Assembly: GCA_013399115.1 (NCBI GenBank)
Contig: VXAA01005620.1
Location: 1 to 64,000 of the forward strand
Reading direction: 5' to 3'
Length of the DNA: 64,000 nt
Source: Anseranas semipalmata
Taxonomy: Eukaryota; Chordata; Aves; Anseriformes; Anseranatidae
Shown here: positions 37,250 to 49,575 of the stretch, piece after piece
Layout of the letters: each line of letters begins with the position of its first letter
Position numbering within the stretch: the first letter of the stretch is position 1
Made by a program: the position numbers and the translations under genes
The notes under the pieces: model-generated
Told to the model about the DNA's origin: nothing
Seen by the model: the letters and a program-made list of their open reading frames with translations, nothing else
Databases searched by the model: none

Positions 37250-40200
37250 ATCCTTACAGTCATGGGTATATAAGCACAGAGGATAATGAAATAACAAAGC
37301 ATAAAGCCAAGGAGGTGAAAAAGGTTTTTGTATGTCTTGTTGCTTGCCCTTTAATCTGGCAGCAAAGGGACAGCAGCCACTACAGTTATTAGAAGCTCTA
37401 ATGCAATGAGCTGGAACAGCAGAGAGGGCCAGTTAGGTGTTTACTAACCTCGCCAAAGATCCACGGCTTGCAAAGGCCCAGACACGTCCCACACAAGCTC
37501 ACATGGTTTGCCGCAACCAGTGGCCTCATGTCTCACATATAATACTGACCCAAGCAGAGTAATTGAGCGAGGGTGGCAGGAAACAAGCGCAGTGCAGTTG
37601 TGAGATGCTTCCTGGCCCACCACCTAGCTGCGTCCCTAGGGCTTCTGAACACCACAGCAGGGTGAGCAGGGTTACTCAAAAGGGAATTGTTGCCACGTAT
37701 GAGATCTCCAGACTGCTGCTGAGCCAGGAGAGTCCCAGATCAGTGGTAGCTTGTGTGTGACCAGAGTGGATTCTGCAGACTGCTGCCCCAAAGCAATGAT
37801 CTCCTGTATTTCTACTGCTAAAGTCCTTACGTAGGAGTTTTGCTAAGTAGCACAATCCAAAGGCTGTGTTCTGCTCTCAGAGAGAGCATGGCCCCCATTA
37901 ATACGCATTCACGCTGAATACATCTGCCTATTGCCTGGTACCAGGACATCCTGAGGTGGTAGAGCACCGCAGGAAGCTTCACGTTCTTCAGAGGCTGGAT
38001 GAGAAATGCTATAGAGCTAAAGAAAACATCAGCTTCGTTAGAACGACCCACTGTGCTTCACAACAGACCTGACTCCATCAGTTCTTGCCCTTGCCCTGCC
38101 TTCCCTGCCTTCCTGCTACAGGATTAAAAAACAAAACAAAACAACACAATACACTTATCTGCAAAACCTCCAGGGGCAAAACTTTCCTCTGCAGCCTTCA
38201 TCGCATCTCTCAATCTCATATTCGCAAGTACAGAATTCATTGTATAATCCACACCCACTCAGCACAAAGATCATTCTTTGACATCAGAGGAAAAGTTAAT
38301 GTATAAAGAAATAAAAGAATATGTAATGGAGATTTCCCCAGAGCAGAAAGGAGTGGAGAAATCTGCCATCGTGTATCATGCATCTCACTAACAGATACAT
38401 ATTCATTCTGCTTAAATGTATTCTGGTAGTTCTTATGTATTCCTTGTAGTTCCTAACAATTATATCTGATCTCTTTGTTAGGGACAGAAAATGTAGACTT
38501 AATAAGATGTCAACAGACAAGGAGTATAAAGTAATTGCCCATTACACTATAAATGTGTTATAATCATTTGCCAGAGGGAAAAGAAGTCTAATTGAATGAA
38601 AACTCTTGATGGTTTCATTATGCTTCTATTAAGAGGCAGTCAGTCCTCCTGATCCAAATATAAGGCTTGATGCTTCTTGCATTTACATCTGCAGAAAATT
38701 TGAGGTAACCACAGTGTTGCCAATGGATTTGCAACAAAGTAGGGCTGGAGTAGGAGAGATAAGAGTAGATCCTGAGCATTTCCGAGCCAGGATGAAATGA
38801 AAATATTTACCATGCATGTGACTGAGGAAGAAAAATTCAATACAAATGACAGCAAAGCTAAATAAAATGCCAGAGCTCTTTTCAGCAATGCCAGGAATCA
38901 AGCAAGGTCTGTGTGCATGGAGAAAGCAAAGTAAGAGCTAACTTTCTGCCTTTCAAATTGCACTGCTAAAAATCCAGGGTAATTATTTGCTTATTAGTTA
39001 TTTAATAAAACTTCCTTTTCTCCATTCTCCCTGCCACCCAGGCAGAACACAGCTGTTGAAATCCCTTTCTGTCTTTGCCAAGATCAGCCCAGCCTTTTTC
39101 AATCACTCACTAACTCCCCCTTTCTCTGCTGCATCTCGTTCAAGCTTCTTGTCCTTGCCTTTGTGCCCTGCATAATTCCAGCTCTTCCCCACTTCGCATG
39201 CTACCCTGTGCACATCTTCCATGCCCTATGTACCAACTTCAGCATCCTGTGCATCTGCTTCTCTGTGAACCTCTTGGCATTTCCCCTGCTGCCACTATTC
39301 ACAGCCATCCTGAGTCGCTTCACAAAGTCATCTCCCTCACCTACTTTCAACACTTTCTGAAGAACCTTTTCTTCCATGACCTTAAATAAACACATCTGGT
39401 GGCTTTGTCTACTTAGCACATGACAACAGGAATTGTCGCTCCTCCTCTGCTTTGGTCTCACTGAATATGTAGCTTCAGCGCTGGTGCTTCCTGTGCTTCT
39501 CCAGCCCATCCATCTTGGTGGCTGCTGTGAAGTTGTTTGTGAGCATCCTCTGATAGAAGCTGTGAATCTCTGTGGGGTCCCACCTGCACTGGAGGTCAGA
39601 CAGAATAGACACTCCAAAGCTACGTTGTCTCTGAAAAAAAAAAAATTGGGCTTGTTTTGATCCATAAATGTCTCATACTTTTTTCCAGTGGGAGTAACCA
39701 CCAATATATAATGCCTTTTAGCCTATGACAATACCCTGACTTTCCTTAATTGCTTTCCATGTGTTTCTCAAACACCATGCACAGCTCCCTGGGGATCTGC
39801 AAACCACAGACAGGAAACTACTGCTCACCCCTTGGCTTCCCCTGATCAGACAAGTCAGTAAAGCTTCCCGAGCAGAGGTATTCTGCGCTAGGTGAGGGCT
39901 TCTCGCAGCAGCAAGGATGTGCTCTGGAGGTAGCAAGGAGCAGTGATCTATTCTGCACAGGGAGTTTAAGGTGGTTAGAAAGCCAGACAGCTGCTGCTTC
40001 TGTTCACTTGCATGTATGCAAGATCCTATGTAAGTTAGGAGACAATTTAAAATCAGACCAGACATTATACATGTTGTGCAAGCAAAGATGTTGTAACTAG
40101 GACCGCCACGCAAAACAGAGGGAAACTGGATGACTAACCTGCTCAGCCGTGCATCCTTCTGGCCCTAAACCTTTAGGCTTCACTGTCCTTCTACCTGTCT

Positions 40201-40360
40201 ACCTACCTGCCCAGACAGTCTGCTGCATACCGAGTCTTTTGCAAGCTGAGAACGTAATAGTGTGCTTTTACTACTTCTTCTCTGTATCATACCATTTTCC
40301 TTTTTAGCAGATTTGCATGTTACTGGTGTGAATCTCTTCCATTACCAGAATCTACTTAAA
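37250..40360. other. Intergenic, no gene recognised
   Basis: Unique sequence with an A-rich run (12 nt) at about 39633-39644. A 167-codon minus-strand frame at 39201-39704 has no recognisable domain and is probably chance. Confidence 0.55.
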
Positions 40361-40698
40361 ATCATAGAATCATAGAATATCCTGAGCTGGAAGGGACCCA
40401 CAAGGATCATTGAGTCCAACTCCTGGCTCCACACAAGGCCACCCAAAAATCAAACCCTATGTCTGAGAGCATCGTGCAAACGCTTCTTGAACGCCAACAG
40501 GCTTGGTGCTGTGACCACTGCCCTGGGGAGGCCGCACCAGCGCAGGGACAATCGCTTCCCTCGACAGACTAGCAATGCTGTGCCTGATGCACCCCAGGGT
40601 ATGGTTGGCCCTCCTGGCTGTCAGGACACGCTGCTGGCTCATATTCAGCTTGCTGCTGACCAGAACCCCGACGTCTCTTTCCATGGGGCTGCTCTGTG
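40361..40698 (-). mobile_element. CR1 LINE 3' fragment with internal deletion
   Basis: The left edge is two copies of atcatagaat followed by gagctggaagggacccac, the reverse complement of a CR1 3' end. Reading inwards on the minus strand, reverse-transcriptase sequence (SKLNMSQQRVLTARRANHTL, then GCIRHSIASLSREAIVPALV) is joined directly to 3' sequence at about 40531. The same junction occurs in the plus-strand copy at 55482, so they belong to one deleted lineage. The 5' end is truncated. Confidence 0.92.
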
Positions 40699-42832
40699 AA
40701 AAAAAGCTCACATTCAAGGCTCAGCACAATAAAAACCTGAGTTGTTTATGTAAAAAAAAGTCCTGGATAGATAGACTCAGCAGTGAACCTAATGTTTAGA
40801 CATCCCCTACCTATCTCTATCATTTTGTTAAGGAAAATATCCCACCTCTTCATTTAATTTGGTTTTGAGGGTGATCACAGGGTATCTCTCCTAACTTCTG
40901 AACTCACCATCCATATTCAATCACATCTGACAGTCAGTTTCTGCAGACTTTCACCAGGAAGAAATACAAGAGAGACACAGGCTAGTCCCCCCAAAGGCAG
41001 GCAGGACTTAGCTGCTACCCAGCGCCTGGAAGTGAGCATTCGGCCAGGCAGCATCACGAGTGAGACAAGGGGATGCTTTTCCTGCCAGACAGAGGTAGGC
41101 AGCTGGGGGCACCACAGCGGAGAGAAATTTGGGGGACAAAGGGCACAGATCCATCGCAACTGAGGCTTCACTGCTTCATGTTGCAGTACTACTTCGTTAC
41201 TCTGCATTGCATTTTTATCTTGCCTTCATTTAATTGGCTTGGGCACTTAGATGAAGAAGCCGTTGCAGAATTCTTGAATCATGAACATTTCATGATTTCA
41301 TGATTAATTTCCCATCTCTTTTTGGCTGGGACAAAGATACCTATTTCTTCTGCCTCCTAGGAGATGCTTGCTGCTGTGTCCTGTCGATAGGCTCCGCTCT
41401 GTCCCCTGACTCCTCTGTTTGCAGAGCCACCTGCCTGTGCTTGCTAGGGCAAAGATATCTTGTACCTGTTGTAGAGATTTACTCTCATTGACACCAATAT
41501 CCTGGCCTCATAATACAGTGGTATTAGCCAATTCCAAAATATTGACAGCTCAGATTGTAGCTGAGAGTCACGCTTTGGCATGCAGTCCTCTGCTTCAGTG
41601 TTAAAAGTTTTTGTCGTGCATCAGATTCAGACTCTGCAGGGAAAATTGCTGGTGGAGTGGAAATGTCTCCCTCCAGACACAGTCTGGTCCAAAGCTACCT
41701 GGAGTTAATGGATTTCTTTCCCTAAGGCTTCCAAAGTGGATTACATCTAACAGCGATGAACTGGCTTATAAACAGAGGAATATTCTCTATTTACAGGCTG
41801 GCTTTCCCTCAGCAGATGAGTGGTATTGGTAATAAACATACAGCTTCTTGTATGTAGCAGTGGGATTACTTGTATCTCTGCTGTTTTATATATAGATATA
41901 GATACTCTCTGTTCAGAAAAACCCAACACAAGAAATGTAGCTAAAATGCTGTGTGCAGCCTGATGGACTAACAGACACTGAGCTGCTTTGTCTTACATTA
42001 AGTATTTGGGGTGAAAATGGGATGGATCGAGATGATAAACAAAAACTGGATTTTATGTAAAAAGATTTATGTAAAAAAAAAAAACAGGATCACTAAACCC
42101 ATGTTGATAAGATTAAATATCGCTGTTATTTTTAACATCACAAAAACAAGTCAGTTCCAAAATACCCAAGTTATTTTATCACTTTTAGTCTATAACTAGA
42201 ACTCAGTAGTTTTAACAATTTCTTTTAGTGTAATGCAGCTATATTCAAAGCAAGAGTTATAAAGGTACTAGTAGTAATTCTGCTGGCATCTTTAGCCAAA
42301 AATTTCAGATTGGACATGGAATAGTAGGACTTTTTTTGGATAAAATCTTATTTTTAGTAAGAATTGAATGCTCATCTTTCCTGCTCTTGCAAACTCCCTC
42401 CAAGTGCATAGCTAGGCTCTGACCTCAAAAGCATCCTGCATTTTAGTCATGTTTTGCTGGTTGCCTTTGAATTGCAGCTGTTCTGAGAGGAGAAAACCTG
42501 ACTGTATTTCTGAGGTATATCAAAGTGCAGATTCAGGAGAATGATTTTAGGCACCCATGCTTAAAGTTTTGACCAATGGGATTGCATTGGTATAAATAAC
42601 AGCAAAGCCAATGATCTGGGAAAAATAACAAGGCAGAAAGATCTTCTCAAAGAAGGACAATCCAACTGCTGCAAAAGCTGCCAAGGATTACCATAAGGCA
42701 ATAATTAATGACCACTGCTGCTGGGTCTCTTAACTGATGCAGGGGGAATATTGCTATAATCCTATTAGTGCATTGCTCTCATTAATGTGCTTATGTCAAT
42801 TAGCTGAGCATTTTAGCAGAAAGGTGAATTTA

Positions 42833-42863
<31 letters not shown>

Positions 42864-43718
42864 ATCTAACATAGATGCTAAGTGCAAAAATCAATTTTGA
42901 ACAACCACCAAATATCAAGGTCCAGTAATGAATCTTACCTGACACTAACGTTGTCTAATTACATTAAAATGTTGGAACTAATTTAATGGCATCAGAGCTC
43001 CCTGCTCCATAAATAAACACAAGTTTGGCTACATTTCTGAAGAATTTCATTTTCAAACAGAAAAAGATGACTGGAAATTCAAGTTTTGCTCATTTTCCAC
43101 ATTTCTGTGATTATTACTTTTTTGAAGTAAAGGGTAGGAAAAACCTGGGCTCAACAGAACATTCACCAATATCTCACCAGCAAAACAACAGAGCTTTTTG
43201 GGGAACATTTAAAAGAATGTGAATCTGGTTGTAATTGGGCAGAAAAGAAGAGGGACCAGAGGCTGCAGTGAAGATGCAACAAGGGTTTTTGTCACTCCGA
43301 CACACTTGAGTCTTGAAAATGAGTTAAAAAAGACCCTGAACCAACAACTGTTCAAATGACTGCTAACTGGTTCTTTGGAGGAGATCTCATCTTTTTGAGG
43401 AGATTTTAACCTAATTCTCACTGTGTTTTTTCTTCAACAAAATAAAACAGCAGACACTTTAACAGTTGCCACGGCTGGAGCCTCCATAAGAGATTATGAG
43501 GCATGCAACCAGTTATTAAGTTCAGATATAAAAGCATTTCTGATTGTTTTCCCCCAAGATGAAATTCTGTTATAAAACCTGCTATTCATTTCCCATTGAA
43601 AGAGTAATTTGCGAAACTGTCTTTCTTTGTGTTCTAACTAGGCAGCAGATGGTTCCAGATAAGTTTTACTTGGTCATATTGATTTCACTGAAGGGATTTA
43701 ATTTTATTTCTCAGCTGA
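40699..43718. other. Intergenic; candidate conserved block and (TA)n
   Basis: No gene. It contains a TAAT-rich block at about 42640-42830, a perfect TA microsatellite with a T run at 42831-42861, and another TAAT-rich stretch at 42940-43020. Confidence 0.55.
42831..42861. repeat. (TA)10 microsatellite followed by T11
   Basis: Twenty bases of perfect TA, then eleven T. Likely polymorphic. Confidence 0.92.
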
Positions 43719-43860
43719 ATCACAGAAACACAGAATGGTTTAAGCTGGAAGGGAAGCTGAAGGTCGTTTGGTCCAACCCCCTGCTCAAGCAGGGACACCT
43801 AGATTAGATTGCCCAGGACCATGTCCAGACAGCTTCTGAATATCTCCAAGGAGGGAGAGC
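43719..43860 (-). mobile_element. CR1 LINE 3' fragment (old)
   Basis: Starts atcacagaaacacagaatgg, then aagctggaagggaagctgaa, ggtccaaccccctgctcaag and ttgcccaggaccatgtccag, all CR1 3' blocks in reverse complement. It is more diverged than the other copies. Confidence 0.88.
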
Positions 43861-46800
43861 AGATTAAAATATGGGAGATGCATCACAGGCTTCTGAAATG
43901 GCAGAAACCTGCAAAGCAGCTACAGTGTCAGTCCTGCTGCTGGCAAAGTGGTCACCAGGAGGATCTCTTTCCCTTGTGACAGCTCAGAGACATCCGCTTC
44001 CTCCTGCAGCAGCATTTGCGTACAGGGAATATCACTGGCAGAGCCGGTGCAACACAAAGACAACAAGCAGACAAAGAACAAATGAGTGACTGTGTGGAAA
44101 AGATGTTGTGCAATGTGATTTTTTTAAACACTGTCCCCATCGTGGGCTTAATAAATAAATAAATCCTGTTATTTCCAAGCTCAGATCCATTTTCACACAA
44201 ATGCACTTTCAACTGCAGTGATAAAAAAAAGAGGGACGTTTTTTTGTTGATTTTTCTTCAGTTCAGCCCTGAAGCAATAAACCAAATTGACTGCTAAATT
44301 TAGACAAGAATACAGTCTGGTCAAGTCATCTTAGAGTCTATGAATTTATTAATAAGGGAGATCAAGATGAGTCAGGAAAGAATCCCTGACATGCAGAGCT
44401 ACTTCCCCTTTTAGTGGGTCAAGGATAGTTTGGGATTTGAAACATATTTTGTAATCTCCAATTTACACATCTAAGTCTAGGTTTCTTCTCTTAGCTATGG
44501 GACAAACCTGCACCGAGGAGGAGCAGCTGGCTGGGCAGCCCGGACCAGGACGTCCCCGTGGTGAGGGGCTGCTTGTTCCTGCCCAGCGATTCCACGTTGC
44601 TTCCTCTGGCTTTCCCTGGCCCTTTGGCTCCCTCCCCTTTTTCCCATTTGTTAATCCTCACTGAACTCCTTCCCAGTCAATGGTCCTCATCTTATTATCA
44701 TGCTGGTCTTTCTGTTTGCAGGCTCTTCCTTGCTCTCGCCATGTTTGGCGTCTCTATTTAGAAGAGAAACTCTGGCATAAGAACACCCAGCATGTACATA
44801 TGACAAGAATCTACCACAATAAAAATAATCAGAATAATATAATAATACTGCTCTTTTATAAGCAGTATTTCCTATGTGTTACCTAGCAAAAGAGCCCCTG
44901 GGAATCTATCTGAAGCCCTAGCTGGTGCCTGCACGTTTTCTGCAAAGCAGGTGTGATGGCTGATGCTCAGTCATATTCCTCACACAGTCCTTATCCTTTA
45001 ATCTTGGACTTTTCATGGAGGTGTCCAGCTATTTCACAACTTCTTCCAGATAAGAAAATAAATCCATAGCAAGAATAAATGATCTGTTCCCAGTGCTGCA
45101 CCAGTGAGGATACAGCCAAGTAGATGACCCATTGTGCGGCAAGGTAGGAACTGAAAGAGGGGGGATATGAATAAGGAATTGGCTCCCTTCACTGGAGAAA
45201 GTCTTATCTTCCCAGAGGAGGAGAGCAGGCAAGCAGGTGTCACCTTGGAATAGTTAATGCCACAGTCTGTCTTACTGCCCTTCTTCACATACCTATACTT
45301 CACAGACATGGCAAGAGCTTCTCTCCTGAAGCCTGGAAGCTTCTCCAGGACTTAGCCTTGAAAGGCATCTCCCATTTCTCTCATGATCTTCCTGCCACTT
45401 CCAATGCACTTCTTCTGCAAGGACAACACAGGCACAGCCAGTAGCTCGTCGATTTTATATGTAACACCTGGGAAAACAGCCCCATGTGGTGTAGACCTTG
45501 TGTCCAGACAGCGGTCAGTGTTGGATGAGGGACCAAAGCACTTAGTCACCTCTGGCTACCATCTTCTCCTCCTGCCCATGTTGTCTCCTTGTCTCCCAAC
45601 ATCTCCTTTCACCTTCCCTTCTTTTCTCCTGTTCGTGCCTGGGGATCGCTGTCTGCAGTGGGCTTGTTCATCTTTGGAGTGGCAGACTGTGGCAACAGTG
45701 CTGCTGCTGAATGAAGCAGATTAACAACTGAAAAAGCCAGGAAGGAGCTTCCAAGCCAAAGATGTGGGGGAGGAAAGGTGTTGGATGAGAATGGAGGCTC
45801 TCTTGACAGAGAGCCTGTTTTCCTGTGGTAATGCACCTCTGCAGGACTTGGCAAAGGTAAACATGAATGGTCTGTATGATGCAGCTGTTGCTTTGGGGTT
45901 AGAGCTTGCAGTCTGGAAATTTACAGTCTTTTAGTTACTTAGAAGGAAGTTTCCACTTTCGCCTGCTTTGCCGTAACACTTGTGTGCCCATCACCCTCAT
46001 GAGTCAGGGAGAGAAAGACAAGAACCTGCTCCTGTGCTTATAGCACGATCCTGAACCTGGGGGACTGCTGTGGGCTTGACCCTGTCACTGACAGCGTATA
46101 AATCAACCATCAAGTCTTCAGTATCAGTCAATGACTATGAAGATTACAACTCAGACTAACTAATGTTTGAATTCCTAGCTAATCCCCCAAGTAGTAGAGA
46201 CAATCCAACTGACCTTTTCCAGGTAGCTTCAAAGAGACTGTTTACCCACATAAAGAGAGAAGAACTTGACCCATAGCAACACACAAAGGGATTGGAGTTT
46301 GCTCTACTTGGCCAAAATTCATTGTAAAATGTGTCAGCACAAAAGTAGGTGAAATATCCCTGCAAAGAAATTAGGACACGCTGAAGATCGGTGAGACAAA
46401 ACCGTGTCTCCACGACACACTGTACATGACAGCCTACCATTTAGACCATGCATCCCGCCCCAGCCTGCCCCAGATCTGTACGCCTGTCCCAGCAAACCTG
46501 AGACTTGTACAAAGGCTAAAGAGCAACCTGTGTTCTCAGCGCAGTCAGAAGAGCGTAAAGCAAAACAACTTCATTCAGCACAAACACTGGCTTCTGTCTG
46601 CACAAGAAATGGATGGAATTGCTGCAGTTCAATTCCAAACTGCTGCATGATGAAGCCTTTGTCTCCTTTTTCTGGCTCCCAAGAAGCTTATAAGAATGCA
46701 ACTGGATTGGCAACTTTTTTGGTTCGGAAAGCCTTAGGGTCAACTCATTTGATCAGGTTGATCATTTATAGGTGCTCTGTGCTTCTTGATCAGCCCCTGT

Positions 46801-48402
46801 GGGGTTTTCCATATCCTGTATAGAGATGCCAACACATCCCCATGCCCGTGTCTATTCAGTGCTTGCCTTCTCCTGGCCCTGTGTATTACTGCATGTGCTG
46901 CTCCTCCAAACATTTAAGAGTTTGCAAATTTTCCTCTCCTCCAGTTCGAAGCTGGCTTTCCCTAAGGAGCATTTTGCCCTTTGCTAGCAGGAAGGAAAAA
47001 AAAACACAACACAATTATGGGTGAAAGTCCCTCCAGTGACATTCCCAGGATGCAAACTTGAAGTCTGAAACCATGGATATTAATAAGATAGCTCTAGTTA
47101 TGCTGCCTGCTTCTGGCAACCAAATCTGCCCTCAATGGACCTGTTTCACAGAAGCTGATAGAGGGTGATACAATTTACGGCTCCTGGTGCTGGTAAAGCC
47201 CTTGCACTGGTGGGGAAAGAAGTCTTGCTTAGAAACAGCTACTTAACAGTTTTACAATTTTTTTTTTTCTTTTAAATTCCCCAAGATCAACATTACTGGG
47301 CAAACGGGATAGTGCCCTAGAAGCAACCACTGTCACCTATTTTCCCCAGCAGCACTTCTCACATCTGCTTGGCTATTCTTCTTAAATTGCCATCTAATTT
47401 TCAGTATAAAGAGTGTCTAAGTTACATGCCTTTCCATGATTGCAGCCTTATTGCAAACCCACAAGAAAAAAATAAGAGCTTTCATTGTTGTTTTAACTCC
47501 TTCGAACTTCTGAATTCAGCTTCCCCACAACACGCATAGATATAACACAGAAAAAAGTGTTAAGAGCACTCAGAATAGAGGTTGATGTATATTTTATCAT
47601 CATTTTCTCATGAAAAAACAAGCAAATAATTATATTCCTGCAATTAGTACTTTCACTAAATACCAAGTATTTTGCATCAGCTCTTGGAATGAAAACGGAG
47701 ATTAAAATAAACACATTTATGGAGTGATGGACGCAAACTAGGGATGCAATTCTTCAATGCAGATCCATCTTCAGAACAACACGGAACTTCACAAACGTGA
47801 CTGACGTTTGGTCTGTGCACAAAAAATAACAGCAAAAATAAGCAGAGTGAACACTGTCATTTAATTGACTTCTGCCACTACAAATCTAGGCCAGATGCAG
47901 CCCTGGATTTCCAGTCATTTAAGAAAGAGGCTCATACAAAGAAAATCTATTTTGCAAAATACACAAGTGAAAGAGCTTGGAAGGTCACCAAACCTAAACA
48001 GTTAAAAGCAATCACGTTTCAATTAAGTTGAACTGAAACAAACAGGCTTTAGAGAGAACGGTAAACACAGAAATGTTTCACTGAGCATTGAGATTAACAA
48101 AGACCATATCTTCTGAAATGTCTTTTAAGAGCCATCTCATCGCTGTGCAGACCTGAGACATTGCGCTGCATAAATCTCCAACTTCCCCACGCCAAGCGAA
48201 GCACAAAAATTAAATAGTTTTCTCCCCGTTCGAGATTGAATAATGGCAATACAGCCATCCAAAGCACAGCAAAGGGGAAACAAATGGATACGTGGTATTA
48301 AGAGAGTTAATTATAGATGCAGATTAAAAGGCAAGACTGAGCAGTGGAAGAAAAGGAAAGAGTAACCTCCGGCGCAGAGATACTGACATGCAGCAGTTGT
48401 CA

Positions 48403-48415
48403 GTCACCTAGCAAC
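48403..48415. promoter_or_regulatory. RFX X-box motif
   Basis: GTCACC-T-AGCAAC fits the X-box consensus GTNRCC(0-3N)RGYAAC exactly, read as GTTGCTAGGTGAC on the other strand. RFX factors bind such sites at ciliary, testis and immune genes. Binding here is inference, and no promoter was recognised nearby. Confidence 0.45.
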
Positions 48416-48803
48416 AAGTTTCCTATCCCTGCTGTGCTCTTTAATTCAGCAAATCTGCTCAGGATGTTGGGCTGTTCTCCTGACAAAACGCATTATGTAG
48501 TAGACTAAAGGATACAAAAATCCACTGTACACAACACTCTGCTCCCTATTGACCACTGATCCTTTCTCTCAACCCACAAAAGAGGCTTGCATAATGCTCT
48601 GAAAAGAGAAAAGTCTCAACAGAGAAAACATTTGCTTGTAATTGAGATTGACTACATAATGAAAATGATGTTCTTTTTTAAATTCAGCTTGTTGAGGCCA
48701 TGCTTTTTGTCTCCTGGCTCTCAAAACCCATCCCTGCTGGGAAAAGGGGCAAACATTGTACAAACTCAAACCTGTGGGTTTTTTCCCTTCTTTTCACTGG
48801 AAG

Positions 48804-48832
48804 CACACACACACACGCATGCACGCACATGC
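48804..48832. repeat. (CA)n-type microsatellite
   Basis: Seven CA units followed by cgcatgcacgcacatgca variants. Confidence 0.8.
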
Positions 48833-49462
48833 ATTTTGTAACTAAATGGCCAAGACTGGCTCCTAAAGACTTAAACAAGTTTGAAAAGAGAGAAGACAAA
48901 TAAGGAAATTGTGATGTGTTTCTGCATTGGAGGGAAGCTGCCTTACTTCTGAAGGAATATTGGGGTGGGGAAGACGGAATATATTTTATAATTGTTTCGA
49001 CTAGCAGGTACCGCTGTCTGAGAAGAAAAGTTGTTTTATTCATGAGTCCATGCTGTAAATTATAAGCAAATGAAGGAATCATCTGTGCACCCACATAAAA
49101 TCAGGATTGTGCTTTGAGATAGAGATTATCTAAATACAAAGATTAAAAAGGGTGTTGAGCATAAAAGACCTAAGTCTTGACCCAGCGAACTCTATTCCAG
49201 TCCACGGCAGAAGTTTGGGTGAGTGCTTCTCAAGAGGAAACACAGAGCAGTGTCACTGCTGCCACCAGCAGGATGGCTGGAGATAGCTAGGCGTCTCGCG
49301 CTATGTCTTAAACACTGGTTGGTCTCTTCTTCTGTCCAGAAGATAGTAGCAAGAGGGAAGAAGGAAATTACAACCCCATCCAGCTCACATGGTTGCCCAC
49401 AGCAAATTCAGCAGATGAAAACAAGCCCTCTGAAGGCTTTGGGGTTTGACCCTAATTGACAC

Positions 49463-49575
49463 ACTTAGCTCTTTGGGATGGAAATGGTTCATTTGTCCTC
49501 TTTGTACAGCACTTAAGGAAGCAGAGGCCCAGCATCCTGGGAGCTCCAGAGGTGCAGGTAATGGCAAATAACACA
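49463..49575 (+). repeat. Ancient L3/CR1-like LINE 3' end remnant
   Basis: The string of blocks tagctctttgggatgg, ctctttgtacagcactta, gaggccc and gagctccagaggtgcaggta follows the order of an ancient amniote LINE 3' end (agctctttgggg, tttgtacagcgcctagcac, ggggctcctagg, gtaatacaaataa). The match is from memory and the copy is worn. Confidence 0.5.

Larger units (their letters stand above)
43861..49462. other. Intergenic; RFX X-box, no gene recognised
   Basis: Unique sequence. Notable points are a perfect RFX-type X-box at 48403-48415 and a CA-rich repeat at 48804-48832. No supported exon on either strand. Confidence 0.55.

Noticed and set aside
39201..39704. 167-codon minus-strand frame with an ATG.
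   Set aside because: No known domain. It crosses a 12-nt A/T run that gives FFFF, and there is no promoter, splice or homology support.
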